Notes: generated by a model from the sequence alone, not told the origin. Numbered from the stretch's first letter, positions 1-8,369 are shown. The stretch is DNA of 64,000 bases from Catellatospora paridis (GCF_009720365.1 NZ_ML769312.1:682001-746000), one strand, 5' to 3'. A program made the numbers and translations.

Positions 1-44
1 ATTGGACCAGTTTTGCGGGGTACATCACATCCGGGGGTAACACG

Positions 45-1535
45 ATGGCCACCACGGCGGTGCCGGCATCGGGCAAACCGGTCAAGACCTGGCTCGGACA
101 CCCCGGCGGCCTGGTCGTGCTGTTCCTCACCGAGATGTGGGAGCGGTTCAGCTACTACGGCATGCGGGCCATCCTCACCCTGTTCCTGGCCGCCGAACTG
201 ACCGACGGCGGCTTCGGCATGGAAGACGTCGCCGCCGCGTCGCTCTACTCCATCTACGTCTCGATGGTCTACTTCACGGCCCTGCCCGGCGGCTGGATCG
301 CCGACCGGATCCTCGGCACCCGCCGCAGCGTGCTGTGGGGCGGCATCATCATCGCGCTGGGCCACTACTCCCTGGCGTTCTCCGCCCGGTCCATGTTCTA
401 CCTCGGCCTCGTGCTCATCGTGCTCGGCACCGGCCTGCTCAAACCCAACATCTCCGCCATGGTCGGCGAGCTCTACGACAAGCACCCCGAGATGCACGAG
501 TCCCGCCGCGACGCCGGGTTCACGCTGTTCTACCTGGGCATCAACCTGGGCGCGTTCTTCGCCCCGCTGCTGACCGGCATCTTCGCCGCCCGCAACGACT
601 GGCACGTGGCGTTCGGCATCGCCGCGGTCGGCATGACCATCGCCGTGATCCAGTACCTGGCCGGCTACCGCCGCCTGGAGGGCGTCGGCCTCAAGGCGCA
701 CAAGCCGCTGCAGACCCACGAACGCAACAAGATCCTGAAGATCGCCGCGATCGTGACGGCCGTCGTGGTGGTGCTCCTGGCGATCGACATCGCGGCGGGC
801 ACCTTCAACGCCGACCACGTCAAGAACGCGCTCACGATCCTGGCGCTGGTCGTGCCCGCGCTGTACTTCATCATGATGTTCCGCGACCGGACTCTGACCC
901 ACCAGGAACGCTCCCGCATCAGCGCCTATGTGTGGATCTTCATCGGGGCGGCGCTGTTCTGGATGATCTACGACCAGGCCGGCAGCCTGGTCAGCCTGTT
1001 CACCAACGAGAAGGTCGACCGGCAGGTCGGCAGCTTCGAGATTCCCACGGCCTGGTTCCAGTCCGTCAACCCGGTGCTGATCCTGCTGCTCGCGCCCGTG
1101 TTCGCGTGGATGTGGACCAGACTGGACCGCCGCCAGCCCGGCACCCCGGTCAAGTTCTCCCTGGCCCTGCTCGGCATCGGCCTGTCGTTCCTGGTGATGG
1201 GGACAGCCGGGGCGCTGGCCGCACGCGGGCTGATCTCGCCGTGGTGGATCGTGCTGGTGTATCTCATCCAGACCTGCGCCGAGCTGCTGCTGTCGCCGGT
1301 CGGGCTGTCCGTCACCACCAAACTCGCCCCGCTGCGCTACGCCAGCCAGGTGATGGGCCTGTGGTTCCTGGCCACCGCGGCCGGCAACGCGCTCAACACC
1401 TGGGTCACCCCGCTCAACGCCAAACTGTCCGACGCCGCGTACTACGGCCTGCTGGGCGCGCTGGCCATCATCGTCGGCGTCTGCTTCTGGTTCGGCGCCC
1501 GCCGGATCGGCGAACTGATGTCCGGCGTGCACTGA
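45..1535 (+). CDS. POT/PTR-family proton-coupled oligopeptide transporter
   Basis: Multi-pass inner-membrane symporter expected to import di- and tripeptides with protons. Residues 30-34 (EMWER) carry the ExxER proton-coupling motif at the end of the first helix. It is followed by the Tyr-Tyr-Gly segment and, after helix 2, the GGWIADR loop typical of major-facilitator proteins. The stretch FYLGINLGAF matches the PTR family signature. Length (496 aa) is normal for bacterial DtpT-type carriers with 14 helices. The ATG follows a GGGGG-rich ribosome-binding site. The next gene starts 12 nt after the stop, so the two are probably co-transcribed. Family call firm; peptide specificity is by homology only. 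Confidence 0.93.
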   Translation: MATTAVPASGKPVKTWLGHPGGLVVLFLTEMWERFSYYGMRAILTLFLAAELTDGGFGMEDVAAASLYSIYVSMVYFTALPGGWIADRILGTRRSVLWGGIIIALGHYSLAFSARSMFYLGLVLIVLGTGLLKPNISAMVGELYDKHPEMHESRRDAGFTLFYLGINLGAFFAPLLTGIFAARNDWHVAFGIAAVGMTIAVIQYLAGYRRLEGVGLKAHKPLQTHERNKILKIAAIVTAVVVVLLAIDIAAGTFNADHVKNALTILALVVPALYFIMMFRDRTLTHQERSRISAYVWIFIGAALFWMIYDQAGSLVSLFTNEKVDRQVGSFEIPTAWFQSVNPVLILLLAPVFAWMWTRLDRRQPGTPVKFSLALLGIGLSFLVMGTAGALAARGLISPWWIVLVYLIQTCAELLLSPVGLSVTTKLAPLRYASQVMGLWFLATAAGNALNTWVTPLNAKLSDAAYYGLLGALAIIVGVCFWFGARRIGELMSGVH

Positions 1536-1547
1536 GAGGCGACACCG

Positions 1548-2507
1548 ATGACCACCACCACTGCCGGGACGATCACCGTCGAGCAGCTGCGCGACGAGGT
1601 GAGGGCGCTGGCCGGGCGCTGCCTGTGCGACCCGGTGACCGAGCTGTTCGGGCCGCTGCTGGAGACCCAGGAACGCGTCTTCAGCCGGCTCGAGAACGAC
1701 CCGGTCCCCGAGCACCTGCACGAGCTGTACCTGCTGGCAGGGCTCGTGTCCGGGATGCTGGCCAAGGCCCACCACGACCTCGACCGCGAGCACCAGGCGA
1801 TGTCGCTGGCCCGGATGGCGTACGTGTGCGCCGACAACGCCGGCCACGCCGGGCTGCGGGCGTGGAGCCGCGGGCTGCAGAGCCTGCTGGCGTACTCCGG
1901 GGGCCGGCCCCAGGAGGCGGCCGCGTTCGCCGACTGCGGCGCGCGCATCGCCGTCGAGCAGACCGGGTCGGTCGCCTCGTGGCTGGCCTGCGGCCTGGCT
2001 CGCGCGCTGGCGCGGCTCGGCGCGGCCGAACCCGCCCGGCTGGCCCTGGCCCGCGCTGAGGACCTGCGCGAGCACCATGTCCACGACGACCTCGACGCGC
2101 TCGGCGGGATCTTCCTGTTCACCCCGGCCCGCCAGCACCACTACGCCGCCGACACGTACGCCTGTCTGCCCGAGCAGGCCGACCGGGCGGTCCACGAGGC
2201 CACCCGGTCGATCGCCCTGTATGCCGCCGCGCCGCCCGAGCAGCGCTCCTTCGGCGACGAGGCGGGCGCCCGGTGCGTGCTGGCGCTGACCCGGGTGCGC
2301 GCCGGGGACGCCGCCGCGGCCCGCGATGCGCTCGGCCCGGTGCTGCGTCTGGACCTGCCCCGCCGCACCGCCGAGGTGATGGCCGGGATGGCCCGGGTCG
2401 GCGACGCGCTGCGCCACCCTCGCTTCGTCGACGTGCCCGAAGCCCGCGACCTGCGTGAGCAGATCGAATGGTTCGCCCAGCGCCCCGCGTCCGCGCTGTC
2501 CAGCTGA
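1548..2507 (+). CDS. TPR-like helical protein, resembling XRE-regulator C-terminal halves
   Basis: All-helical protein of 319 aa rich in Ala, Leu and Arg. Repeated helix pairs (for example around AHHDLDREHQAMSLARMAY) resemble the tetratricopeptide-like sensor half of actinobacterial XRE-type regulators. No helix-turn-helix is visible at the N terminus, so it is either a free sensor domain or a relative that lost its DNA-binding part. It follows the peptide transporter gene by 12 nt, which suggests one transcript, though no functional link is evident. It ends 5 nt before the stop of the convergent HTH gene. Role unknown. Confidence 0.75.
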   Translation: MTTTTAGTITVEQLRDEVRALAGRCLCDPVTELFGPLLETQERVFSRLENDPVPEHLHELYLLAGLVSGMLAKAHHDLDREHQAMSLARMAYVCADNAGHAGLRAWSRGLQSLLAYSGGRPQEAAAFADCGARIAVEQTGSVASWLACGLARALARLGAAEPARLALARAEDLREHHVHDDLDALGGIFLFTPARQHHYAADTYACLPEQADRAVHEATRSIALYAAAPPEQRSFGDEAGARCVLALTRVRAGDAAAARDALGPVLRLDLPRRTAEVMAGMARVGDALRHPRFVDVPEARDLREQIEWFAQRPASALSS

Positions 2508-2512
2508 TCCGG

Positions 2513-2941
2513 TCAGGACTCCAGGATCGCGTCGGTGAGCCGGAGGAGTTCGGCGGTGTTGGCGGCCCCGCCGAGCAGCATGAGGCGCAGCCGGGCCCGC
2601 TGTTCGTCGTAGACGCTCTGCACGCGCAGCGGGCCGTCGTCGTCACGGCGACCGCTGACCGCGGCGGTGAGCAGGGTCGTCAGCCGGTCGGCGTCGGAGC
2701 GGGAGATCGCGTCGACGGACACCACCGCGGACACCTCGACGTGGCGGCTGCGGCGTGCCTGCTCGCCTACGGTCGCGGGCACCGGGCCGCCGGTCAGCGC
2801 GGCCAGGTCCGCGGCGCTGATGCGGTACTGCTTGCCGATCCGCACCGCCTTGAGGCGGCCCTCGCGCACGTAGTTGCGCACCGTCTTGACGTGCAGGCCG
2901 AGACGCTCGGCGACCTGCTCGACCGAGTACAGCTCCGACAT
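2513..2941 (-). CDS. Excisionase/MerR-like helix-turn-helix DNA-binding protein
   Basis: 142-aa protein. The first ~50 residues form a clear winged helix of the excisionase/BldC type: YSVEQVAERLGLHVKTVRNY, then a wing with LKAVRIGKQYRI. The remaining ~90 residues are helical, with an RSRHVEVSAVVSVD segment that may mediate dimer formation or sensing. The ATG chosen puts the HTH at the extreme N terminus, as in the family; longer frames upstream look like noncoding translation. No integrase lies nearby, so this is a chromosomal regulator rather than a phage excisionase. Target unknown. Confidence 0.85.
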   Translation of the reverse strand: MSELYSVEQVAERLGLHVKTVRNYVREGRLKAVRIGKQYRISAADLAALTGGPVPATVGEQARRSRHVEVSAVVSVDAISRSDADRLTTLLTAAVSGRRDDDGPLRVQSVYDEQRARLRLMLLGGAANTAELLRLTDAILES

Positions 2942-3006
2942 CGGCTTTCTCCACGGTGAGTGCGGGCCCGCCCGGCCACGGGCGGGCGACGGCGGGGTCG
3001 AACCGC

Positions 3007-3690
3007 TCAGCCCGAGCGGGCGAGGCGGAAGCCGAGATCGTCGATGTGGAACGCGGGATGGCTGCGCCGGCGGCACGACGCCCGCAGCCCGCGGGGCAGG
3101 TCCTGCCAGCCGCCGCCGCGGAAGACGCGGTACGGGCCGTAGACGCGCGGGTCGTAGACGTCCCAGCACCACTCCCACACGTTGCCGATCATGTCGTGCA
3201 GGCCCCACGCGTTCGGGGCCCTGGTGCCGACGTCATGGGCGGCGCCGCCGGAGTTGGCCCGGTGCCAGGCGGTCGCGTCAAGGTCGCCGTAGCGCTCGCC
3301 GGTGCTCCCGGCGCGGCCGGCGTACTCCCACTCGGCCTCGGTCGGCAGCCGGTAGCCGCCGGCGTCCGGGTCGCAGGTCACGTCGAGGCCGTCGGGGTCG
3401 TCGCCGAGGGTGTAGCACGGCGTGCGGCCGGTCGCCGCCGACAGCTCGTTGCAGAACCGGACCGCGTCCAGCCACGACACGTCGGTCACCGGCACCCGCG
3501 GCGACGCGGCGATCCCGCCGCGCAGCGCCTCGTGCAGCTCGCGGGTCACCGGGTGCGCTGCCAGCAGGAACGGCGCGACGTCGACGCGCCAGGTCCGTCC
3601 GGTGCCCTCGTCGCGCAGGTCGATGTGCCCGGCCGGGATTTCGATCATGTCGCCGACACGGGCCGACAGCGATGTTGCTTCCCGTAACAT
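3007..3690 (-). CDS. Formylglycine-generating-enzyme-fold protein (SUMF1/FGE-sulfatase domain)
   Basis: The whole ~227-aa protein is one FGE-sulfatase domain: IEIPAGHIDLRDEG start, HPVTRELH, PVTDVSWLDAVRFCN, YRLPTEAEWEYAGR, NAWGLHDMIGNVWEWCWD, and the FRGGGW and DLGFRLAR end motifs. Genuine formylglycine-generating enzymes carry two active-site cysteines just after the GGSF segment. Here that region (GGWQDLPRGLRASCRRRSH) has only one cysteine, in a different place. Sulfatase activation is therefore unlikely; non-enzymatic or EgtB-like relatives share the fold. No sulfatase gene is in the window. The start ATG has a GGAAGG site 7-8 nt upstream. Function unknown. Confidence 0.85.
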   Translation of the reverse strand: MLREATSLSARVGDMIEIPAGHIDLRDEGTGRTWRVDVAPFLLAAHPVTRELHEALRGGIAASPRVPVTDVSWLDAVRFCNELSAATGRTPCYTLGDDPDGLDVTCDPDAGGYRLPTEAEWEYAGRAGSTGERYGDLDATAWHRANSGGAAHDVGTRAPNAWGLHDMIGNVWEWCWDVYDPRVYGPYRVFRGGGWQDLPRGLRASCRRRSHPAFHIDDLGFRLARSG

Positions 3691-3730
3691 CCCGCATCCT
3701 TCCCCGCTCGTCGCCGAATTGCAGGCTATC

Positions 3731-3768
3731 ACTCCCTATCGCGCCGTTCCAAAGCGGCGTTAGGGAGT
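3731..3768. promoter_or_regulatory. Imperfect inverted repeat upstream of the FGE-fold gene
   Basis: ACTCCCTA (3731-3738) and TAGGGAGT (3761-3768) form an exact 8-bp pair, extended inward by matching CGCCG/CGGCG. The repeat lies about 41 nt upstream of the FGE-fold start and ~107 nt past the stop of the preceding gene on the same strand. It has no T-run, so an operator is as likely as a terminator. Confidence 0.5.
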
Positions 3769-3874
3769 GTTGGGGAACCTTACGTCGCCGACGAGCAGCC
3801 CGTCCGCGCGCCACGGGACCGGGGGCCGGCACCAACGCGACACCGCCCACGCGACCGGCTGCGGATGGCGCATC

Positions 3875-4972
3875 TCAGCCGAGCGTCAGCCAGGTGATGC
3901 CCAGTTCCTGCAACCGGGCGCGCTCGGCGTCGGACAGGGCCACCCGGCCGGTGGCACGACGCAGCAGCCCGGCCCGGTCCACGCCCAGCTCACGGGCCGT
4001 GAGAGGCGCGGACGACCCGAACAGCAGGCCCTCTACGACCCCGGCGGCCTGCGGGGTGAGCCACGGCGCGACGCCGAGGGCGTCGGCCAGGTCCAGGCCG
4101 TGCACTGCCAGCTCGACGACCCGGGTGACCTGGAAGTCGGTCAGCCGCATCGGGTCGCCGTGGCGGGTGGTGACCAGCCGCGACCCCGGCGTGCCGGCGA
4201 CCCGCGCCACCACCTGCGCAGCCTGCTCCTCGAACCAGCCGATCAGCTCCGCCGCAGTGCGCCGCTCGGCGAAGTCCTGCGCGGAGTCGACCCGTTCGCG
4301 GTCGGCCGGCGGGCTGAAACGCTCGTCGGGGGAGTAGTAGCGCGCCGTGTCGACCGGCGGGCCGGGCGGCGGCGGCGCGTCGAGCATCGCCAGGGTGCGC
4401 GACAGCGCGATCGCGGCGTGCGCGAACTCGCCGCGCACCGTCCACGGCGGGCAGCAGGTGAGCCGGTCCAGGTCCGCGGGCGGGGCGGCGCGCAGCGCCG
4501 CGGCCAGCGCGGCCGACTCCGCGGCGACCGCGGCGTCGACCGTGGTCGCGTCCGGGATCAGCGACACCACGCGGAACCGCTCGGCCACCGCGACCGTGTC
4601 GTCGTCCACCGTGAAGTCCGGCTGCCCCAGGTAGCCGCGCATCTCGTCGGAGTGCCAGAAGCTCTCGTGCCCGGCCCGCCAGTCGGCGACCGAGGCATAA
4701 CCCTCGCCCTCGTCGATCGCGTGCGCTAGGTCGATCTCGCCGAGCGGCACCTGCCGCACCTCGGTGACCTCGAGGATCGCCAGCGGCTGCCCGTCGGAGC
4801 CGATCAGCGTCGACCGCTGGCCGGGCAGGGGCAGCGGCTCGGCGTCATGCTCGTATCCGAGCAGCAGCCCCGTCGAGGAGGTCTTGCTCCCGTCCAGCAC
4901 CGCAGCCACCAGCTTGTCCCGCAACGGCCCCGGAAATCCCAGCTCGTAATCGCTCAGCGAGTCGTAGACCAC
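3875..4972 (-). CDS. ASCH domain fused to a maleylpyruvate isomerase/DinB-fold domain
   Basis: Two domains in one 365-aa chain. Residues ~1-135 resemble an ASCH domain, an RNA-binding, PUA-like fold (LRDKLVAAVLDGSKTSSTG, then the beta-rich LAILEVTEVRQVPLGEI and a WRAGHESFW end). Residues ~145-365 are a maleylpyruvate isomerase N-terminal/DinB-like four-helix bundle (CPPWTVRGEFAHAAIALSR, and VVELAVHGLDLADALG with the metal-ligand-like His). The GTG start lies 6 nt after a TAGGCT hexamer on the minus strand, so the mRNA is probably leaderless. The combination suggests a thiol-dependent enzyme tethered to an RNA-related domain, but no substrate is evident. Confidence 0.82.
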   Translation of the reverse strand: MVYDSLSDYELGFPGPLRDKLVAAVLDGSKTSSTGLLLGYEHDAEPLPLPGQRSTLIGSDGQPLAILEVTEVRQVPLGEIDLAHAIDEGEGYASVADWRAGHESFWHSDEMRGYLGQPDFTVDDDTVAVAERFRVVSLIPDATTVDAAVAAESAALAAALRAAPPADLDRLTCCPPWTVRGEFAHAAIALSRTLAMLDAPPPPGPPVDTARYYSPDERFSPPADRERVDSAQDFAERRTAAELIGWFEEQAAQVVARVAGTPGSRLVTTRHGDPMRLTDFQVTRVVELAVHGLDLADALGVAPWLTPQAAGVVEGLLFGSSAPLTARELGVDRAGLLRRATGRVALSDAERARLQELGITWLTLG

Positions 4973-4978
4973 GCCGCC

Positions 4979-4984
4979 AGCCTA
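4979..4984 (-). promoter_or_regulatory. Leaderless -10 hexamer TAGGCT for the ASCH-fusion gene
   Basis: TAGGCT on the minus strand with 6 nt between the hexamer and the GTG start. This is the recurring spacing seen before many starts in this window. Confidence 0.5.
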
Positions 4985-5018
4985 GATCCGGCGTCGACCC
5001 GATTTTCCGGCGATCGGG

Positions 5019-6167
5019 TCAGCCGGGCTCGGCGGGGGTCAGCGGCGCGGCGAGCAGGGCCAGCGCGCCCGCGAGGGCGAACGCGGCGCCGTAGCCGACC
5101 GGCGCGATGAGCAGACCCAGCACGGCCGGGGTGAGCGCCGCGCCGACATTCTGGACGGTGTTCTGCGTGCCCAGGGCACGCCCGGCCCAGACCGGCCCGG
5201 CGTGTTCGGCCACCGCGGTGTAGGACAGGCCGTTGCCGCTCATCGACACCGCGACCGCCAGCACCAGCAGCGGCGCGGTCAGGCCCGACCCGGCCTGCGT
5301 CGCCGCGGCGACCAGCAGCACCACGGCCGCGTTGGCCACGGCCAGCTGCCGCATCGGGCGCAACCGGCTGGCGACCGCATCGGACCAGCGCCCGCACGCC
5401 AGCCTTCCCGCACCGCCGAGCAGGTACGCCACGGCAGCGGCCTGCCCGGCCGCGATCTCCGACCAGCCGCGCTCGCCCACCAGGTACGCCACCGCGAAGA
5501 CGCTGGTGGTGAACTGCGGGACGACCAGCAGCAGGCTGGCCCCGTGGATGCGCCACAGGCCCGGCGTCCGGTACGGCGAACCCGCCGCGGCCACCGCCGC
5601 CTGCCCCGGCCGGGGCGGGTCGACCACGAGCAGCCCCACGGCCAGCGTCGACACCAGACACACCGCGGCGCACACCAGCAGCACCCCGCGCACCCCGTAC
5701 GCCCCCACGACCAGCGGTGTGCCCAGCCCGGCCAGCGCGCCGGAGATCGGCAGCGCGGTCTGGCGCAGCCCCATCGCGAACCCGCGCCGCTGCGGCGGGA
5801 ACCAGCCCAGCACCACCCGGCCGCTGGCCGCGTTGCCGGACGCGCACGCGGCCCCGACCAGCGTCAGCGTCACGCCGAGCGCCGCCAGGCCGGTGGCGTA
5901 CGCCGCCGCGGTCAGCGACAGCGTCGCGCAGGTCAGCCCGACGGTCATGGTCAGGCGCTCGCCGTACCGGTCGGCGCACCAGCCCCAGGCGATCAGCGCC
6001 AGCACCATGCCCGCGCTCGGCGCGCCCAGCAGCAGCCCCACGTCGCCGAGCCCGAACCCCTGCGCGCGCAACGCCGGCACCAGCAGGATCAGCGCGCCGG
6101 TCGGCAGATAGCAGGCGCCCTGGGCGAGCATGCCCAGCCCGAGCATCAGCCAGCGGTTCGCCCCCAT
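5019..6167 (-). CDS. MFS transporter, 12-helix
   Basis: 382-aa major-facilitator permease beginning MGANRWLMLGLGML. It shows the helix 2-3 loop motif (CADRYGERLTM), evenly spaced hydrophobic helices and the mid-protein loop rich in Pro/Arg. Longer reading frames exist upstream, but the chosen ATG leaves a regulatory gap before the divergent PadR gene. The promoters lie back to back, so PadR may control it. The stop codon sits beside an inverted repeat (CCCGAT/ATCGGG, ~4997-5019) that could act as a terminator. Substrate unknown; PadR partners often export toxic compounds. Confidence 0.88.
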   Translation of the reverse strand: MGANRWLMLGLGMLAQGACYLPTGALILLVPALRAQGFGLGDVGLLLGAPSAGMVLALIAWGWCADRYGERLTMTVGLTCATLSLTAAAYATGLAALGVTLTLVGAACASGNAASGRVVLGWFPPQRRGFAMGLRQTALPISGALAGLGTPLVVGAYGVRGVLLVCAAVCLVSTLAVGLLVVDPPRPGQAAVAAAGSPYRTPGLWRIHGASLLLVVPQFTTSVFAVAYLVGERGWSEIAAGQAAAVAYLLGGAGRLACGRWSDAVASRLRPMRQLAVANAAVVLLVAAATQAGSGLTAPLLVLAVAVSMSGNGLSYTAVAEHAGPVWAGRALGTQNTVQNVGAALTPAVLGLLIAPVGYGAAFALAGALALLAAPLTPAEPG

Positions 6168-6229
6168 CGGCTGACGGTATGCGGGCGGCGGCCGGTCCCG
6201 ATACGTGATCCTCGTCGCCCGTTGACCCC

Positions 6230-6269
6230 CTCTAGTACGCCATGCGATGCTACGCGGGACGTAGTAGAG
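6230..6269. promoter_or_regulatory. Candidate PadR operator between MFS and PadR genes
   Basis: CTCTAGTACG (6230-6239) and CGTAGTAGAG (6260-6269) form an inverted repeat matching at 9 of 10 positions, separated by 20 nt. It sits directly upstream of the PadR start and ~60 nt from the divergent MFS start, a usual place for autoregulation and control of the neighbour. Confidence 0.5.
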
Positions 6270-6278
6270 GAGTTCTTC

Positions 6279-6593
6279 ATGGGCGGTCTCGCCGACCTCG
6301 GCAGGTTCTCCGAACCCGCGCTGCACATCCTGATCAGCCTGGCCCCCGGGCCCAGACACGGCTACGCCATGCAGGACGACATCGGCGAGCTCACCGGCTC
6401 CCGGCCCGGTCCCGGCACCCTCTACGGCGCAATCCGGCGCCTGGAGGAGCACGGCTACATCGAGGCCCTGCCCGAGCAGGACCGGCGCAAGCCATACCGG
6501 CTGACCGACGCCGGGCGGGCCGCGCTCAACGCCGAACTGCAGCGCATGCGCGCACTCGCCGCCACCGGCCTGCGCCGGCTGGCGGTCGCCTGA
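6279..6593 (+). CDS. PadR-family transcriptional regulator
   Basis: 104-aa winged-helix repressor: ALHILISLAPGPRHGYAMQ (helix 1-2), GELTGSRPGPGTLYGAIRRL (recognition helix) and DRRKPYRLTDAGR (wing). This is the compact PadR form with only a short C-terminal dimerisation helix. GAGGAG lies 7-8 nt upstream of the ATG. The stop overlaps the start of the next membrane-protein gene (TGATG), so the two are translationally coupled, a common arrangement of PadR with the permease or membrane protein it controls. The inducer cannot be told from sequence. Confidence 0.92.
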   Translation: MGGLADLGRFSEPALHILISLAPGPRHGYAMQDDIGELTGSRPGPGTLYGAIRRLEEHGYIEALPEQDRRKPYRLTDAGRAALNAELQRMRALAATGLRRLAVA

Positions 6594-7465
6594 TGCGCAC
6601 GGAGCTCATCCGCGCGGTCCTCGCGCTGTACCCGGCCGCGATCCGGGAACGGTACGGCGACGAGATCGCCGAGCTGCTGCACGCCAGCCCCACGCTCGGC
6701 CGGGACCTGGCCGACACGGCCTGGTGCGCGCTGCGTGACCGGCTCACCCACCGATCGGAGACGACGACCATGGCACAGGCCCGCACCGCCACGGGGACCA
6801 TGCTCAGACTGATCGGCACGCCGTCGGCGCTGGGGGTGCTGATGCTCGCCCTGATGTCGACCATGGGTGTGCTGGCCAGCATGGGGGACCTTTACGAGTT
6901 CGGTAATCACCTGTACGCGACGGCGATGGTGCTGTCAGTCCCGCCGGCGTGGTTCTTCGGCCGGTGGATGGCGCGGGTCCGGTCGATCCCCGCCGCAGTG
7001 TTCGCCGTGCCCGTGGCGCTGGGGATGGGCGTGGCTGCCATCGCCGTCCTGCCAGGGTTCGGCCAGGTGATGGGCGAGGAGTTGGCCGCCTCGCTGACCG
7101 CGACCGCGAGCTGGGCCGTGGGGGCCGTGCTGCTCGCGTACACGCTGCGGGCCCTGCTGCGCGACGGCCGGTCCGGCGCCGCCCGGCTCGTCGGCGTGGC
7201 GGGCGGCGTGCTGCTGCCGGCGGCCGCGACCGCGGTGTACGTGCTGGCCGCACTGCCCGCCGAGCGCGCCCCGCGGCGGTTCGCGCCGCTGTGGTGGGTG
7301 TCCAGCGTCAGCAGCTGGGACCCGGGCCTGGTCGACGACGCCTACCGGCAGCTCGAGGACGTGATCAAGCTGCTGCCGCAGATGCTGACGCTGTGCACGG
7401 TGTTCGTGCTCGCGGTGGTGGCCGTCACCGCGACCAGGCCGCGAACCGCCGCACAATCGGCTTGA
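6593..7465 (+). CDS. Multi-pass membrane protein coupled to PadR
   Basis: 290 aa. A cytoplasmic N-terminal section (ELIRAVLALYPAAIRERYGDEIAELL) resembles the start of many PadR-associated membrane proteins. About six hydrophobic segments follow, beginning at LIGTPSALGVLMLALMS. Overlap with padR by one base implies co-translation. No catalytic motif is seen. Probably responds to, or is repressed by, the PadR protein; possibly part of envelope-stress or drug response. The last codons overlap the -35 region of the downstream TipAL-like gene. Confidence 0.8.
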   Translation: MRTELIRAVLALYPAAIRERYGDEIAELLHASPTLGRDLADTAWCALRDRLTHRSETTTMAQARTATGTMLRLIGTPSALGVLMLALMSTMGVLASMGDLYEFGNHLYATAMVLSVPPAWFFGRWMARVRSIPAAVFAVPVALGMGVAAIAVLPGFGQVMGEELAASLTATASWAVGAVLLAYTLRALLRDGRSGAARLVGVAGGVLLPAAATAVYVLAALPAERAPRRFAPLWWVSSVSSWDPGLVDDAYRQLEDVIKLLPQMLTLCTVFVLAVVAVTATRPRTAAQSA

Positions 7466-7492
7466 CTCTCACGTAACGGGAGACCGGAACCT
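7462..7492 (+). promoter_or_regulatory. MerR-type promoter of the TipAL-like gene
   Basis: TTGACT (7462-7467) is followed by a 19-bp spacer, unusually long as in MerR-controlled promoters, and a weak -10 (GAACCT). The spacer carries the dyad CTCTCACGTAACGGGAGA, close to the TipAL/BmrR-like box. The gene is therefore probably autoregulated. Confidence 0.65.
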
Positions 7493-7514
7493 GGTTCTCG
7501 GAAAGGAGAGAACC

Positions 7515-8273
7515 GTGGCTTACACCGTGGGCAAGGTCGCCGAACTCGCCGGCGTGACCGTGCGGACGCTGCACCATTACGACGAGATCGGCCTGCTGTC
7601 GCCCAGCGAGCGCTCGGCCACCGGCTACCGCCGGTACGTCGAGGACGACCTGGAGCGGCTGCAGCAGATCCTGTACTACCGGGAGCTGGAGTTCTCGCTG
7701 GAAGAGATCGCGGCCATCCTCGACGATCCGCAGTCCGACGAGACGGCGCACCTGCGCCGCCAGCACGAGCTGCTGACCGGGCGCATCAAGCGCATGCAGG
7801 AGATGGTCACCGCGATCGAGTTCGCGATGGAGGCGAAGAAAGTGGGAATCAACCTCACCCCCGAGGAACGCTTCGAGGTGTTCGGCGACTTCAACCCCGA
7901 CGACCACACCGAGGAGGTGGAGCAGCGCTGGGGCGCCACGGACGCGTACAAGGAGTCCAGTCGCCGCACCGCCCGCTACACCAAGGACGACTGGCTGCGC
8001 AACAAGCAGGAGAACGAGGACTGGGGCCGCCGCTTCACCGCCCTGATGGACTCCGGCGCCCCCGCCGAGAGCCCCGAAGCGATGGACCTGGCCGAGGAGC
8101 ACCGCCAGCTCATCAGCCGCTGGTTCTACGAGTGCAGCTACGAGATCCAGACGGGCCTGGCCGACATGTACCTCGCCGACGAGCGCTTCACCGCCACCTA
8201 CGAGGCCATCAAACCCGGCATGACCCAGTACCTCCACGACGCGATCCACGCCAACGCCGTAGCCCGCGCCTAA
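7515..8273 (+). CDS. TipAL-like MerR-family regulator with antibiotic-recognition (TipAS) domain
   Basis: Residues 1-70 are a MerR winged helix (YTVGKVAELAGVTVRTLHHYDEIGLL). Residues ~75-110 form the coiled dimer helix (LTGRIKRMQEMVTAIEFAMEAK). Residues ~120-250 form a TipAS-type helical pocket with the conserved SRWFYECSYE segment, including the cysteine equivalent to the one that captures thiopeptides in TipA. In the family, ligand binding converts the protein into an activator of its own long-spacer promoter, which is present here. GTG start with AGGAGAG immediately upstream. The true ligand is unknown; TipAS-like proteins bind diverse cyclic peptides and other drugs. Confidence 0.93.
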   Translation: MAYTVGKVAELAGVTVRTLHHYDEIGLLSPSERSATGYRRYVEDDLERLQQILYYRELEFSLEEIAAILDDPQSDETAHLRRQHELLTGRIKRMQEMVTAIEFAMEAKKVGINLTPEERFEVFGDFNPDDHTEEVEQRWGATDAYKESSRRTARYTKDDWLRNKQENEDWGRRFTALMDSGAPAESPEAMDLAEEHRQLISRWFYECSYEIQTGLADMYLADERFTATYEAIKPGMTQYLHDAIHANAVARA

Positions 8274-8276
8274 CCC

Positions 8277-8369
8277 CCGAGATCGCGACGATCTTGCACG
8301 AACCGTGGGTACGACACGCCCTCAAGGGGCGAATCGTCAACAGTTCACGCAAGATCGTCGCGATCTCGG
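8277..8369. repeat. Large hairpin repeat, copy 1
   Basis: Arms 8277-8297 and 8349-8369 are exact 21-bp reverse complements starting CCGAGATCGCG. Between them lies a ~51-nt loop with further short pairings (GAAC/GTTC, CGCCC/GGGCG). The loop sequence is largely shared with the copy at 63348-63426, so the conserved unit is more than a palindrome. It sits between the convergent TipAL-like and DUF1918 genes and may end transcription from both sides. Confidence 0.8.

Noticed and set aside
137-2059. 640-codon frame overlapping the peptide transporter
   Set aside because: Arg/Pro-rich +2 frame; transporter frame has clear membrane helices and motifs.
2513-2941. Prophage excisionase
   Set aside because: HTH type matches, but no integrase, att site or phage gene is nearby.
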